64,000 nucleotides of DNA, from NCBI GenBank assembly GCA_916613615.1, contig OU744725.1, forward strand, positions 67,482,754 to 67,546,753, in the 5' to 3' direction. The notes beneath the pieces are model-generated. The model was given only the letters and a program-made list of their open reading frames with translations, searched no databases and was not told where the DNA came from. The first letter of the stretch is position 1; each line of letters begins with the position of its first letter. A program made the position numbers and the translations under genes. Source of the DNA: Steromphala cineraria. Lineage: Eukaryota; Mollusca; Gastropoda; Trochida; Trochidae. Below are positions 12,813-24,845 of this stretch, one piece after another.

Positions 12813-13040
12813 ATCGATCTGCTTGTAGTTAGTAATCCGTGAAGGATGCAGATGGTCCCAGGAAGTCCAACTATCAATCTTTATTTGGCACACTAAATAC
12901 CCATCCTCTCCTCGCGGCTCTGTGGATAAGTGATACCATTAGGTGCAAGTCAGACACTTTCAAGGAGCATCCATCTTAGTTTCCTTCAAACATGACCTGA
13001 GATGCTATCAACACTGTTCCTTGGATTTATTTCTCTGGTT
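12813..13040 (+). repeat. P box, A1 copy
   Basis: This begins ATCGATCTGCTTG and contains the core 'CCAACTATCAATCTTTATTT' with 'GGCACACTAAATACCC' (12867-12903), followed by 'ccattaggtgcaagtcagac' and 'aaggagcatccatcttag'. The same block is at 24608-24845 (A2) and 30461-30690 (A3). In the core, A1 and A3 agree at nearly every base although their surroundings are hard to align. It may be a conserved noncoding element or a relic exon. No ORF is shared by all copies. Confidence 0.6.
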
Positions 13041-13413
13041 ATCATTACAAGGTCATCACCAAAAAACAATTTATTTTGTATTAATTCATAACTTGAAAAC
13101 AAGGCAATGTTTATTAACATTGTGACATGAATTCTTTACGTTAATTGGTATGTTGATATTATATTTTAAGACGAAAATACAATACAAAAAAGCAAGTTGG
13201 AAAAAAACTGATTGGAATTTTCCCATCGAATATATTTCTCAAAAGAATCTAAGGAACATTTGTATATTGTCCCCTATATACTTGAAACCTCGCACATGGA
13301 TTTTATGAAATAAACACTACTGTACTCAAACATCTGAATCAATTACTGCCAATGACGGAGTTTCTGTAAAGCGCTTTGATGTCAGAAACAGAGCAGGGGT
13401 CGAAAATGAATTA

Positions 13414-13443
13414 ACGTCACAAGACGTCACAAGACGTCACAAG
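13414..13443 (+). repeat. Decanucleotide tandem repeat (ACGTCACAAG)3
   Basis: Three exact copies of ACGTCACAAG lie at 13414-13443. The paralogous position in A2 (about 25223-25240) has only one 'gtcacaagacgtca', so this is a post-duplication slippage expansion in A1. Confidence 0.9.
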
Positions 13444-13970
13444 ACAGGTTCAAAACATTGGGGTCTTGTCTTGGATGACTTTATTGCTTTGAAAGTGATA
13501 TCGCTGGTAGTGAAAATCTTGATGAAGACATTTTACTGAAAAAAATTATAACGTTTTCCTTTAAGTTTAAAGTCAGTAGCCCAATGTGAGATATGCATGT
13601 GTGTATGAACAACACTTCAAACAGAAAACTCCTCTTTGAGCTGCTGATATTTAAAGATAATACTACTTGAGTGATCCTTAACTTTTTGTATATATTATAC
13701 TAACTATCTAAGTATGTAACAGTGTACAGACATTTTGCCTGAACATAAGTATTGTTGAATGCAGGGGAAAGTACCCAAAGGTGAAATTTTTCATGGTTAC
13801 ATGATAAGATTGCAATTATCAATAGTTTCTGAAAGTATTATCTATTGCAATAAAAACTAAATGGATACTGATCTTTTTATAATATAGATATTGTAGATGC
13901 ATCATACCTGTGTTATGGGTTTTGTTTAAGAGTTGATGAATAAAAATAAGGAGAAATATGCCGAGTTACG

Positions 13971-14028
13971 AGCGATAATTTGATTGCTCCCGGTGGAAAA
14001 AACTACTAGCGATAATTTGATTGCTCCC
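13971..14028 (+). repeat. Local 37-bp tandem duplication
   Basis: AGCGATAATTTGATTGCTCC followed by C occurs at 13971-13991 and again at 14008-14028, separated by 'ggtggaaaaaactact'. Each copy has short self-complementary ends (GAGC/GCTC in the first). I do not see it in A2, so it is a young local duplication. Confidence 0.8.
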
Positions 14029-14199
14029 AGTGATAAAAACCTTTGTTAAACTAATTTACTGATACACTTCAACACTTAGAAAATCATCAAGTTTTTGTTC
14101 TCCCAATGATATCTGAAAGTTTAATGTTTCAAATTAATTTTCCTTTACTCTCATTATGATTGAATATATTGTTTCTTTTTAACATTATTTGTCAGTCGT

Positions 14200-15740
14200 T
14201 TTATTAATTATAACCATTGGTCCTATTGTAACATAAATAATTCATGTTGCGGTACATGTAACAGTCCAATTGTTTTGAATCTCTCGTAAATGAATATTCA
14301 TTGTGTCTTTTAAACCATGTTAACCTTTTACTGTTAATTGTTTCACATTCTTATGTCGACTAGTTCCTAGATGGCGTCATAACACACACAGCATATTTAT
14401 TTATAAATCCTAAATGTTGTTCCAAACACAGAATTTTAGACATTTGCTAACAAGTTATCAATTAAATGTCCATTGTGTTCATGTACAAGCTGGCCTCCCA
14501 TTCGAAATATCTGTCAATATCGATTTTGCCCTTGTCATTCAATGTCATATCAAACAATCCAAACTTTATTTCAGTTCAGCAAAGATGCCCAATACATGCA
14601 CAATCAGGAATGTTTTATGTATCTGAGGCAATATTGTTGAAACATACATAGAGATTATTAACCTCGTGTGTTTCCGTATCATTAATATCATATAATAGGA
14701 ATAAAAATTGTATTATGCGAGCCTTTGACGAGCATAATACATATATTTTCATATATTGCTTGGATAATTAAGCTATGATTTCTAAAATACGAATGCGTGA
14801 TAAGTTTACCCTGACGGATTTTGTACGATATTTTATTCGATAGAAAGTTAGAAACACAAAACCTGAAAACTCCCGATGACGTTATCAATGGTTAGTGACC
14901 GTTTTAGGACTCGCATGGCATGCATGGAGTTTTGAGAAAATAGTTCGTGTTTTGACCTAATTTGCATCTTTATCAGATTTTGAGGCAATCGGATACCAAG
15001 TTTATCAGATAGCTTTATTGCATCGATAACACCCTCCATTATATGATAAATATACATACTATTGCTACATTTTATCTTCTGAAACTTAGCCTCATAAATT
15101 ATTTGGAGTCATTACATCAAAGCTTATTTTGATATTTATGTAGCAAGAATTTGTGTTACTTTAACCTAATAAATGGACAATGCTGACACAAAAGAGTTCC
15201 TTTTACAGGTTTAGCTAATTAAAGTTATCAATAATGTCATTAAGCAAATGTTAAAATTCAGTTTATTTATAGACGATAATCATAAATTTCACTAGAAGGT
15301 GCAATTTGCATCATTCTCCTCTGCTAATGCGAACCATTGCCTTCAACAACAATCTTTCGTTAGAGAACACATCTCATTTACTATCAATAATGTGAATGTA
15401 ATGGATCAAGTTTTTATTTGCTAATGGAATTAATTGCCATGAGACAAACATGATTTGCTGGTGTTGCATTATTTCAAGAAATGTTTTCTTACAGTATAGG
15501 TGAGCAAGTAACCTTTCTTGGATTCAACACATTAAAGATAATACGAGAGTAAGTGTACGTCAATTTTAACATATATTCTGTTTCAATTCAACTTAACTAA
15601 TGGCAGAAAAAACAATTGCAATGTAAAGTTGGAAGACAAAACCATTAAAATGATAATCTCTGTGAAATGGAGGACAAATTAAAAACAAATGAAATTTACT
15701 TGTGCTTCATTGAACAAGATTGTCATCCTATTCAAACTTA
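14200..15740 (+). repeat. Y segment, copy 1 (end of A1)
   Basis: Marker words are 'ataaccattggtcctattg', 'ttgttaattgtttcacat', 'agttcctagatggcgtcat', 'gcatatttatttataa', 'aaatgtccattgtgttcatg', 'cttctgaaacttagcctcat' and 'caatttgcat(c)attctcctctgc'. The same order occurs at 25830-26960 (Y3). A truncated copy is at 15770-16255 (Y2) and a diverged one at 31230-31990 (Y4). No gene is recognised within it. Confidence 0.65.
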
Positions 15741-15769
15741 GCCTCATAAAGTATTTTTAATTTTTTTTT

Positions 15770-16255
15770 GTTATACATAAATAATAACCATTAGTCCTAT
15801 TGTTTTACAAATCATTCATGTTGTGGAACATGTTACATCCCTCTTAAATCAATATTCATAGTTTGTATTAATCCAATTTTCCCTTTTATTGTTAATTGTT
15901 TCACATGCTTGTTGTTTGCTAGTTCCCAGATGGCGTCATAACGCACACAGCATATTTATTTATAAGTCCTAAGTGTTGTTCCAAATACAGAATGTCAACA
16001 TTTGCAAACAAATCAATTAAATGTCCATTGTGTTCATGTACAAGTTGGTCTCTCATTCGATATATCTGCGTATGTCGCCTTTGCACTCATTCAATGTCAT
16101 ATCAAACAACCCAAACTTGAACTCAATTCACAAAAATGGCTTATACCTAATAATGACAATTACCATTTTATTTACCTACCCACACCTCTAAGAGGCGCTA
16201 AATCCTTTCCATTAAGAATGTCCTACTCAAAACTAGAGTTACAATATCGATAAGT
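15770..16255 (+). repeat. Y segment, truncated copy 2
   Basis: Immediately after Y1 ends in 'cttagcctcataaagtattt', the sequence jumps back to 'ataataaccattagtcctattg', the start of Y, and runs through 'gatggcgtcataacgcacacagcatatttattt' and 'aaatgtccattgtgttcatgtacaag' before it breaks at about 16255. This is a short tandem re-duplication at the A1/A2 junction. Confidence 0.65.
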
Positions 16256-16394
16256 AGTTGCGTATGTTAAATTTCCGAGACTCATTGTTATTCAACACAC
16301 TTTGGCACTGTATTTTGGAGAATACTCGCTAAAAAAGCGATAGTTATGTTTTGCCTTCTGATAACAAAGCAATATTTGTAGACAAAATGACCAA

Positions 16395-16890
16395 AATAGT
16401 GTCGTGTCCTTGTGTGTAAAGATGTGACTTCAACTTATGAGGCCTGGTTGATTAACCTAATTGACACTCATGACCTCCAGTGTATTGAGAGTGTGCTATA
16501 GTTGTAAATGTAGCACATCGAGATTGATTATCGAAGAAATTATCTCGAAGCCATGCTTTTCAATCAATGCACTGTACATTGTTATTAAAAGCTGATTTAG
16601 CAAAGATCATGCAACATTATTTGATGCAAAGTCTGAAATATGAATTTAGTGTTATAAAACATGACTTACAAAATAATCACTTCTGAGACTTAACAAGGGA
16701 TTTATTAGTGTTATTGACCTGTACAGAACGCAGCATGCACTGTAAACAATACTGAACCAAAGTTGATCCGGTTGAGCTATCAAGTCCTTGTGGAGGATCG
16801 ATTATTACTTATCAACTGCAGTGTTATGTAGGTGTGATGGGTTGTAATTGTGTCGTGTAATTATTGATTATCGAGAAAAATGCTTTGCGA
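16395..16890 (+). repeat. Z-repeat copies 7-8
   Basis: Copy 7 (about 16400-16580) has 'gattaacctaattgaca', 'catgacctccagtgt' and AGATTGATTATCGAA at about 16520. Copy 8 (about 16730-16890) has 'atcaactgcagtgttatg', 'gggttgtaattgtgtcgtgt' and 'attgattatcgagaaaaatg'. They match 5310-5490 and 5640-5830 of A1 in order. Confidence 0.65.
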
Positions 16891-18558
16891 CCAATTACAT
16901 CTTACAATTGTTTGTACACAGATCGATGTAAGAGAGTCCGTGATTGTTGTTTTATATAACATAACACTATATTACCAAACTTGCTTAGCTAAAAGGGCAG
17001 TTCCGTGCGTTATTGAAAATCACATATGCCAAATGTCACCATCATTTCAAGAAGTGCAAGTTTTGATCATTGCAGTTCACAGGAGCGTTTATTGCTTTTC
17101 AATTTCTGACATGCAAACAGATGTGTAACACTTTTCAGCTTTCACGTTTCATAAATCGTTTTACATTGTAATTTTTCATCACGCCAAATTAATTTCCTTT
17201 AAGTTTTTAATTGTGCTGAAGTTGTTGTAATAAATCTTTGGTTTTAATGAACAGACCTCGAAGATAAACCATAAAAACCTGTTACATAAAATTTATAAAT
17301 ATGAGCAGAAAAATATTTGATTTGTGTATTTTACGTCAAGAAATCTAATGGTTATTTACATTAAAGTTCTAATTCACTTCTCTTCAAATAAATTATTAAT
17401 ATATATTGCTAGTACATATTGCCATTATATTACTTCAGTCCACTCATCATTTCATTGAAATGCAAACATTCTGATGCAAAAATATTTCAAATTTAGGAAT
17501 CTTCAAGATTGTTGTCATTTGTCATGACAGGAAGCTCTTATTGAGAACCTGAGAATGCTGCTCAATGGTTTTTTCTTTAATTCTATTGATTAACACTTCT
17601 TTCATTGATTGAGTTCTTCGCAACATGTAGGCAATTTCCTGAATCTTCTTAATGCTGACTGGAAAGAAAGTTAAGATTGTCTAATTTTAGATAACATGTG
17701 GTTGTAATTGACTTGATATTGGATAACAGTTACTGAAGGAACTATCCGGTAACATTTTTATGAAGAAGCGCCAGAGAAGACGAATTAATGGTTTGATTTG
17801 AATGTTCATTAAATATTGTAATTAATCAAATTTATCAAATGATCACCACATTCAGTTTTATAAAAATACTTTTAAATAGGATTCTGAGGTAAACTTTAAT
17901 CATTGACATTAATGATTGACATTGGACAATTCACAATAAGATCTTCATGCCTTGAAATTTAGCAATAAACACATTAGACATTTTGAGAGGGAATATAATT
18001 GATGAATTCTAAGAATCAGGAAGTAGGGAAGTTTATGTGCATGTAATTGATGTTCAAATACCTTCTCAAAATTAAATGTTGGGAGTTGTTTTCGAAAGTA
18101 AAAAAGAAATCCTCAAAGTAAATTCAAAACATCAACAACAACAAAAACTTACCTCCATAAAGGAATTATGTATTCTTAAACAAGTAATAAACATATGTCA
18201 GTTACTCATTGTTTTTCAAGTATACATCCATTGACGGAAATGGTTTCTCCCCATAGATTTTAAGATGAACACTTCGTCATCGATTGATGTCATGGAGGTA
18301 ATTTTCTGAATCTTCATAATGTTCACAAGATAGAAAATTAAGATTGTCTTTTTTCTTATTACATGTATTTATAATGAATTAATATTAAATAATCACAGTG
18401 TTTGGACTCTACAATGCTACAGCTGTGATAAAGACACCCCAGAGATAAAGTTAGTAAATCGAAAATGATAAAAAATCCAAATTTACATAATGGAAGGCTG
18501 ACATTCTTTAAAAGATATCTTCTCTGTCCATTGTCTTGAGAGCTTGATATCCCACAGA

Positions 18559-18829
18559 TGACTTCATCTCTGCCGACAAGAGATGGTTAAAAGTGGCAGT
18601 AACATTTTAGGGGGAATATAAGGTGAAGTCGGGAAAATGAAAATAAAAGGAAGCATTAAAAATCAAATATATGATATAAATTTCAACCATGCCATTCCTT
18701 TTTCTTACACAAAATGAATTAAAGATGTTCACACAAAACTAGCCGACAATGAACTTTATGTGATTTTTTATATTTTGTTCTCTGACAATGGATGATTTAT
18801 GTGTGTAATGACTTCATCTCTGCCCACAA
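18559..18829 (+). mobile_element. TTAA-MITE family member 1 (degenerate), between 21-bp direct repeats
   Basis: From 18594 (GGCAGTAACATTTTAGGGG) to about 18808 the sequence follows the interior of the MITE at 23935-24264: 'atataaggtg', 'tcaaatatat', 'cttacacaaaatgaattaaa', 'gttcacacaaaa' and 'gacaatggatgatt' occur in the same order. A TTAA precedes it (18587-18590), but the right terminal repeat is missing. The flanking host sequence TGACTTCATCTCTGCC(G/C)ACAA is present twice, at 18559-18579 and 18809-18829, and once, diverged, in A1 near 7564. The element was therefore inserted after the A duplication and its flank was duplicated or repaired with it. Confidence 0.6.
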
Positions 18830-19804
18830 AAAAGAAGTGCTTTGAGTGTGAAATAGTTGAAGTTGGAAGACATGATTTGAAGAGACAGAGAATGACATAA
18901 TGATGACTCCCCTTTTATGTGCTGGAAAAATAAAATGTTTACTGAAAGACGTTCAAGCAAAGTTAGAGCATTATACTGACTTAACTAATGTACATAAAAA
19001 AGGTTAAGATATTTGTTTGAACAAAATTCCTATTAATAATATGGATTCCATGATAGTTTGCTGAGTTTTATCCTGCTGGATACATACAAGAAGCCTAATA
19101 TGACATCTACAGAGTTTGTTTGTCCTGTAAGCCTCGTCTTGTATTCAAGTCACGGAAGTTCTGTCTGGGGGTGTTTTTACTCACAGAACTTTGTGTGTGA
19201 CTTCAATGGAATATTAGTATCTGAGATTTACAAATCTGCACATAACATGTTGTGTTCCCTTTGATAATGTATCAATGACCCCTCAAAATTACATTGTTTT
19301 ATTGGTCTCTTACTGCATAAAAGCCTAATGGTTTAAATTATGCTGAAAATGTCTGCAGCCAGTGTGAATATCAAAGATTTGGAAAATTCAATAGAAAAAC
19401 ATCAAAATAGTTTTAGATGAGCATGTTGTAGTAAAACATAGATAACTCAGAATTTCTTTGAGCATTTTTTTGTCCACAATTTTGTTGGATTATCATAGAT
19501 TATATTACATCATAGAAGAGCAAAAGCAAAATATTTATCAAGTTAAATATATATATATTACAAGGGAACGTAAATAAAAGTATGGACATCTAACAACCGA
19601 TCTTCAATTTACTTTTTATATACAGAAAAGCAATTATGGAATTGTGTTAAAATTGTAATCATATATATGCTTAATTGCAAATGTCCATATGAACTATCTA
19701 GAGGGGTAAAATGTGCTATAGAAATGAATCTTATTTCATTAATTATTAATTTCCATACTTATTAATTCTGTACAAATTCCTCTTAAATGTTAAGTGTATA
19801 TCAG

Positions 19805-20500
19805 TAAAGAACCAACCTATACAATTATCCTTTATTTCCGGGAAAGGTAAGAACTTTCTACTGATCGCCTATTGGACACTCCCTTAAATACATAATGTGG
19901 ATTTTAACTAAACATCTCAGTAGTGGTCACCATTTAAATTATTTTGAAATGGGATATTGTGTATATAAATGTGTTTATGTAAAAATGCATGCTTAATGTA
20001 TCGTGTCATCTTTTAACATAATTTCTTCATTGCATTGCATTGCTTTTAATCAATTAAAAGCGTGTACTTCGACACGTATTTCAACCCATCTGTTTGATAT
20101 CAGAATACTTAAAAACTTTTCATTTCCAAAAAAATGCTAAATCTTTTGGGAAATTTATCTACTGTAAACTTTCTTTGAAGTTTCGTATTTCCATCATCTT
20201 CAAAACGAACCTTTTCATCAAAATGCAAATAAATTCCATTGACAGAATTGCTGCAAAAAGTGAAAAACTAAGGAATGCAACCCAAATGTCGAAACAATTA
20301 GACTACAATTACCCCTTTTTGTCCAGGAGATGGGAGAACTCGTATTAAATACTTAATCTAATACTTTCTGCAGATTCTAACGTCCTAGTCAGGAATGCAT
20401 TCAAATGATTTGAAATGGGAAATTGTGTGTAGAAATTCGTTCCTATAAGAATGCATGCACTTGTGATAGTTAATGTATCGTGTCATCTTCTTAATGAAAC
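19805..20500 (+). repeat. V repeat, two direct copies in A2
   Basis: Counterpart of 8600-9270: 'tatacaaatgtgttt...aatgcatgc' and 'tgtatcgtgtcatctt' at about 19960-20015 and again at about 20440-20490. The pair predates the A1/A2 duplication. Confidence 0.6.
20094..20348 (+). CDS. Small conserved ORF in the V block (A2 copy), hypothetical
   Basis: An open frame with its stop at 20346-20348. The shared part reads CKLSLKFRISIIFKTN and ends SRRWENSY, matching the A1 ORF at 8916-9107 in frame and stop. There is no ATG at the A1 start position. The 5' extension (from a TTG at 20094) is not shared with A1. No domain is recognised. The evidence for translation is weak. Confidence 0.15.
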   Translation: MISEYLKTFHFQKNAKSFGKFIYCKLSLKFRISIIFKTNLFIKMQINSIDRIAAKSEKLRNATQMSKQLDYNYPFLSRRWENSY

Positions 20501-22017
20501 TTCTCATCTGTGTAACATTCGTTCCAATCTTGATTGATTACACCAGGGAGGAAAAGAGGTAACCTATAATTCATAGCCAAGAAGGTACGCTTCAATAAAT
20601 GTTTGCTTCTCGGATGGGGAAATTTGTTTTCTTAATTGTGTATTGAATTCTCAATCCATCACATCTGACAGCTGCATAAGCCCGAAAAACGGGGAAATGG
20701 ATAGTTTTTTCATGGTTCTAGAATATATTACCTGCGAAGTGTAAGTAAGGACTGTTGACAAACTAATTATTATAGCAATATCATAAATGCTATCAAACCA
20801 ATTTTGGCATTAATTTATTGAGAAACAATAAGATATTATGCTTGTTGAAATATATTCTCACAGCATCACATTTTATCAAAGAAAATATTTGTATGAACGT
20901 AGAATATTTTCAAAAAAGATAAAATGTGTCAGAAATGTAAATGAAAAAGAAGGGAAGTAACTCTAGTATATGTTAGTTATGTGTACATAATCTTTAACTT
21001 CCCTGTCGACAATAAAGTAAAGGTTTGCATCATGTTCCATATGGAATGAACAATTATCCTTAATCGTTAAGAATTATATTGATAGATAAAATATGATGTG
21101 ATTGATTCCAAGTTATCATCTTAGAACTGACACTTTGAACCCAGCTTTCATGTGCTACTTGCACTATCGATATCAATTAACCCCCATGTTATTCACAAAA
21201 TGAGGTTAGTTACAGTGTCAAAAATGATCGATGCGAGTTACAATCCTGCAGTTAACATCCTTGAGTAAATCTGACAAGAGATTCCCCAATTAGATAGACA
21301 GACAAGACATTAGTCTTTATTTTTTAAATTTTACTCATGAGACGAATGAGGCAAATTTATATTATCTTGCTCTTAGTTAGAGGTTCACAAATCTTCTTAT
21401 AACATTTAGACAATTTGACTTCTTTATGTTTGTATAAATATTTTTTTAATATAACTTTTATACGTTTGTTAAACAATTGCCCTGAATATATATAATCTGT
21501 ATCATCAGTTTTTCCAATTTATACTCCTGTTAATCACTTGGCAACAAGGCCGTTTTTAATGACACACAATCTTGACAACATTTATATATCGCCATTCATC
21601 AAATTTGCCAGGTATGTAACACTTCATAACTTCATGGAATTAAATCGTTTATTGATTCTTGCTTTTGGGCGTTATGTATTGATCTCTATGATACAAGAGG
21701 CAGTTAAGAGCATTTTGAAAGTAAATACCCTGCACACGTCTGATTAAATATTTCATGCATGCCTCATTTCATGTTCTTCAAAGGGACATTTTAAAATGTC
21801 AGGATTGTATAAAATAAGATCTGGTATCCAAACAGTTAAGATTGATTATGTGATAACATGTTTATACACCTTGAGCCACATTGCGGAATTAAATGGTGCA
21901 TGATACATTTTAAAGCACAAAATCTGAAATGTGTTGTATCCCCTCCATTCCATGTAAGATATTCGTTAAAGGAAAACGCTCTTAGGATCAATAATTTAGA
22001 AGACGTACTTGTTGCAC

Positions 22018-22259
22018 GTAGCACGTTTTTTGATAATTTTATATTTGAAAATTTTCACTGATAAGTGTACGTTAATGCTAAATGTATTACTTTGGTAGTG
22101 TCAAAAATCTCATAACACAAAACCGATTATCCATAGTCAGAGGACAAAGTAAAAATCCTAAAATCCATGGGCGGCCATTTTTGTCTTTCAAATGGAACCA
22201 TTAATTTTCATTTTCCTGACATAACCTTATATTTTCCCGTAAAACATGCTACTGCCCCT
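22018..22259 (-). mobile_element. TTAA-MITE family member 2 (inverted, left end damaged)
   Basis: Bases 22018-22110 are the reverse complement of 24165-24255, the 3' part of member 3, sharing for example 'GTACGTTAATGCTAAATGTA'. The right end reads ACATGCTACTGCCCCT and stops at 22259 before TTAA (22260-22263). The left end keeps only GTAGCACGTTTTTT; the outer AGGGGCA part and its TTAA are gone. A1 at the matching place (about 11140-11165) has host sequence containing 'tttTAAgatggagc' and no element. This was therefore an insertion into A2 after duplication, followed by a deletion at the left end. Confidence 0.75.
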
Positions 22260-23934
22260 TTAAAATGGAGCAGGGATTGACTGAACTCCGTCTTAAAACA
22301 TTAGTAGACTTTGGTAAAGGCAATCGTAAGAATGGCAGATTTTTCTGTTCTGTAATCATTTATCAACCAGATGAAATGGGACGGATGCAAATTATTAAAA
22401 CATTATGCATTAACAATTTATTACAAAATGTTCTTTTCTGAAGAGCCCTAGTTTGTTGAAAAAGAGAAAAAATGCCAACATCTATCAGAAACAAACGTCA
22501 TCATTAGCTTTTTATGGGTTCTAAATAAAATGAAATAGAAGATGGGTTTCTGATAACTTCTTAATTAATCCTTGATGGCACATAATAGTTAAGGTCTATG
22601 GGATAAATCAAATAGGCTACCCTCTCGTTATGATTTATTCAATTGTAAATATCTTCATTTGTCCGAGGACGTTATACGGTTCGATAATTTGTCTGCTATC
22701 ATTTGGTTTAATCTGAAGTAATGTATTGTACGATCCTTTAATCATTGTTAATTATGTTAGTGATGTTTTAGACATGGGAATATAAAAGTAATTCTGACAG
22801 ATGTAACAAAATTTGCTTGTAATTTGAAGTCTAGCCTGATCCACTCAACTCCGCCAAAATAACGTCTATCATGTTTTTACTTTAAAGTAACATATTAATC
22901 ATACCCTCTGCTGTATGAAGTAACAGTAAATTTCCAGAAAAAAAAACCTATGTCTTATTAAGTTAAAAGGTAATATAAATGATGATTGTATTTTGAAAGC
23001 CTAACTACCTTATATATTCAGTTATTAAAATCACAAGTGTTCCAAAAGCATTGATATAGGATAAAAATGCCTTCGGCTTGACATTTATTCTTGGATACTT
23101 TAAATCATTTTACAGCAAACAAAATGAAACCTCTACATTTCCAATATTTCGTGAGGTTTGATAATCTCCTCACATTTCTTATTTCGTAGCGTCGTTTTTG
23201 GTTTAATTGGTGTCATTGCTCATCATTCATTAGAAATTCATTATCTGAATCTCTGAAATATAAACAGGGATCTGTACATTTTAAAGATGAGTGTCAATGT
23301 TACACATTTTATTTGTATTTTTGTTCTCGCAATGTCATCCGATGTCATCTGATGAAACGCATACCCATTGATTAACTGCTTTCGGTTAGAGCTCTCAAAT
23401 ACAATATCTTATTTCTCAGCAAACAATGTAAGTTGGCCTCCTGAGTGCTTACTATCTTTGTCAGGGTCCCAACTCGAGAGATTTAAATGTGTGATCAGGT
23501 TGCAAGAATCTTATTGGATTAAGTGAACAGAGTTATTTCTTTCCTCTGCTTTACATTATTTAAGGTTTGATTATCTGATGATGGAGATTCCAATCTACAT
23601 GTTTGTCCTTCCACAAAAGTTGACAGACATCTACAACTGACAACCAAATACAGATATAGTATTTTTTTTATCTGAAATTTATGATTTACATAAGATCACA
23701 AATATAGTATATCATCAATTAAAACATATATCTAGATATGAAATGTGTTTTGTTGATGCAAACTTTTCATTTTTAAATATTTATTTTTGCAATGATTCGT
23801 ATCGAAATTGATATTAATTGTTTTATTCTGTTCACAGCTATAGAACGTATCACCTGATATCGCCCTTTTCTATCTCTTTACAATATATTTATATCTTTTG
23901 GCAATCAAATCTAAATGGGTTATGTAAGTGTTAA

Positions 23935-24264
23935 TGGGGCAGTAGCACGTTTTAAGGGGTGATATAAGGTGGTTTAATTTGAAAGACAATGTATTTAAAC
24001 TAAATGGAGCAGTAATAACTCAAATATATAACATAAAGTTTAGCCATGCGATTGCTTTTCTTACACAAAATGAATTAAAGGTGTTCACACAAAATGGTCA
24101 CCAATGGATTTATGTGAATCTTCATACTTCGTCCTTTGACTATGGATGATTAGCTTGTGTAATGAAATTTTTGACACTGTCCGAAAAATACATTTAGCAT
24201 TAACGTACACTTATCAGTGAACATTTTTAAATATAAAATTATCAAAAAACGTGCTACTGCCCCT
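23935..24264 (+). mobile_element. TTAA-MITE family member 3 (complete, 330 bp)
   Basis: The terminal inverted repeats are GGGGCAGTAGCACGTTTT at the left (from 23936) and AAAACGTGCTACTGCCCC at the right (ending 24263). TTAA lies directly outside both ends (23931-23934 and 24265-24268). The A1 paralogue (about 12490-12500) reads 'gtgttaatactgc' with a single TTAA and no insert. The TTAA target is shared with piggyBac-type and some other DNA transposons, but the ends do not begin CCC as classical piggyBac ends do, so I leave the superfamily open. It contains no ORF of note. Confidence 0.85.
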
Positions 24265-24607
24265 TTAATGCTTCAATCTTGAAAGCTCTAGCTTGACTGA
24301 TGCAGGAACATATTCTGTTATTTCTTTTTCTCCCAATACAATCATCTGTATATAACCGTATATGTATGATTAGAAGTCTTAGGGGAGAATATAGAAATGA
24401 ATTTTGAGTTGAAGCAAATCATTGGGGCAACGAATGACCATATTCAAAAATGTAAATGATGAATTAAATATATCTAAATAATATGTCGTTGCTAAAGCTG
24501 AAACCCCTACTAATATTTTAAAAGTTAAAATTTCAAATAAGGAAAATACATCGCCTTTTTTATTGCGTCATGACCCTAAATTTAAAGATGCTTTACCATG
24601 TGAGTGT

Positions 24608-24845
24608 ATCGATCTGCTTGTAGCATGTAATCCATGAAGGATGCAGATGGTCCCAGGAAGCCCAACTATCAATCTTTATTTGGCACACTAAATACCCGTC
24701 CTTTCCTCGCGGCTCTGGGCATAATTGATATCATTAGGTGCAAGTCAGACACTTTCGAGGAGCATCCATCTTAGTTTCCTTCCAACATGAAGTGAGATGC
24801 TATCAACACTGCTCCTTGGATTTATTTCTCTGGATATCATTACAA
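24608..24845 (+). repeat. P box, A2 copy
   Basis: This matches 12813-13040: ATCGATCTGCTTGTAG, 'ggatgcagatggtcccagga', then the core 'CCAACTATCAATCTTTATTT' with GGCACACTAAATACCC (24662-24697), 'tcattaggtgcaagtcagac' and 'ggagcatccatcttagtttc'. Confidence 0.6.

Larger units (their letters stand above)
4650..15740 (+). repeat. Macro-unit A1 of a long direct duplication
   Basis: This block aligns collinearly with 16395-26960 (A2). Anchor words in A1 and A2 order include the Z repeats (5310 with 16400), 'gcaacatg(g/t)aggcaatttcctga' (6465 with 17620), the V block (8916-9107 with 20165-20348), 'gaagggaagtaactctagta' (about 9688 with 20950), the P box (12813 with 24608) and 'ccattaaatgtccattgtg'-like words in the Y segment (14460 with 26060). 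Differences are point changes and indels. For example, about 470 bp around 10050-10515 is missing from A2, and about 450 bp present in A2 (22540-22990) is missing here. No intact gene is conserved between copies. Confidence 0.8.
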
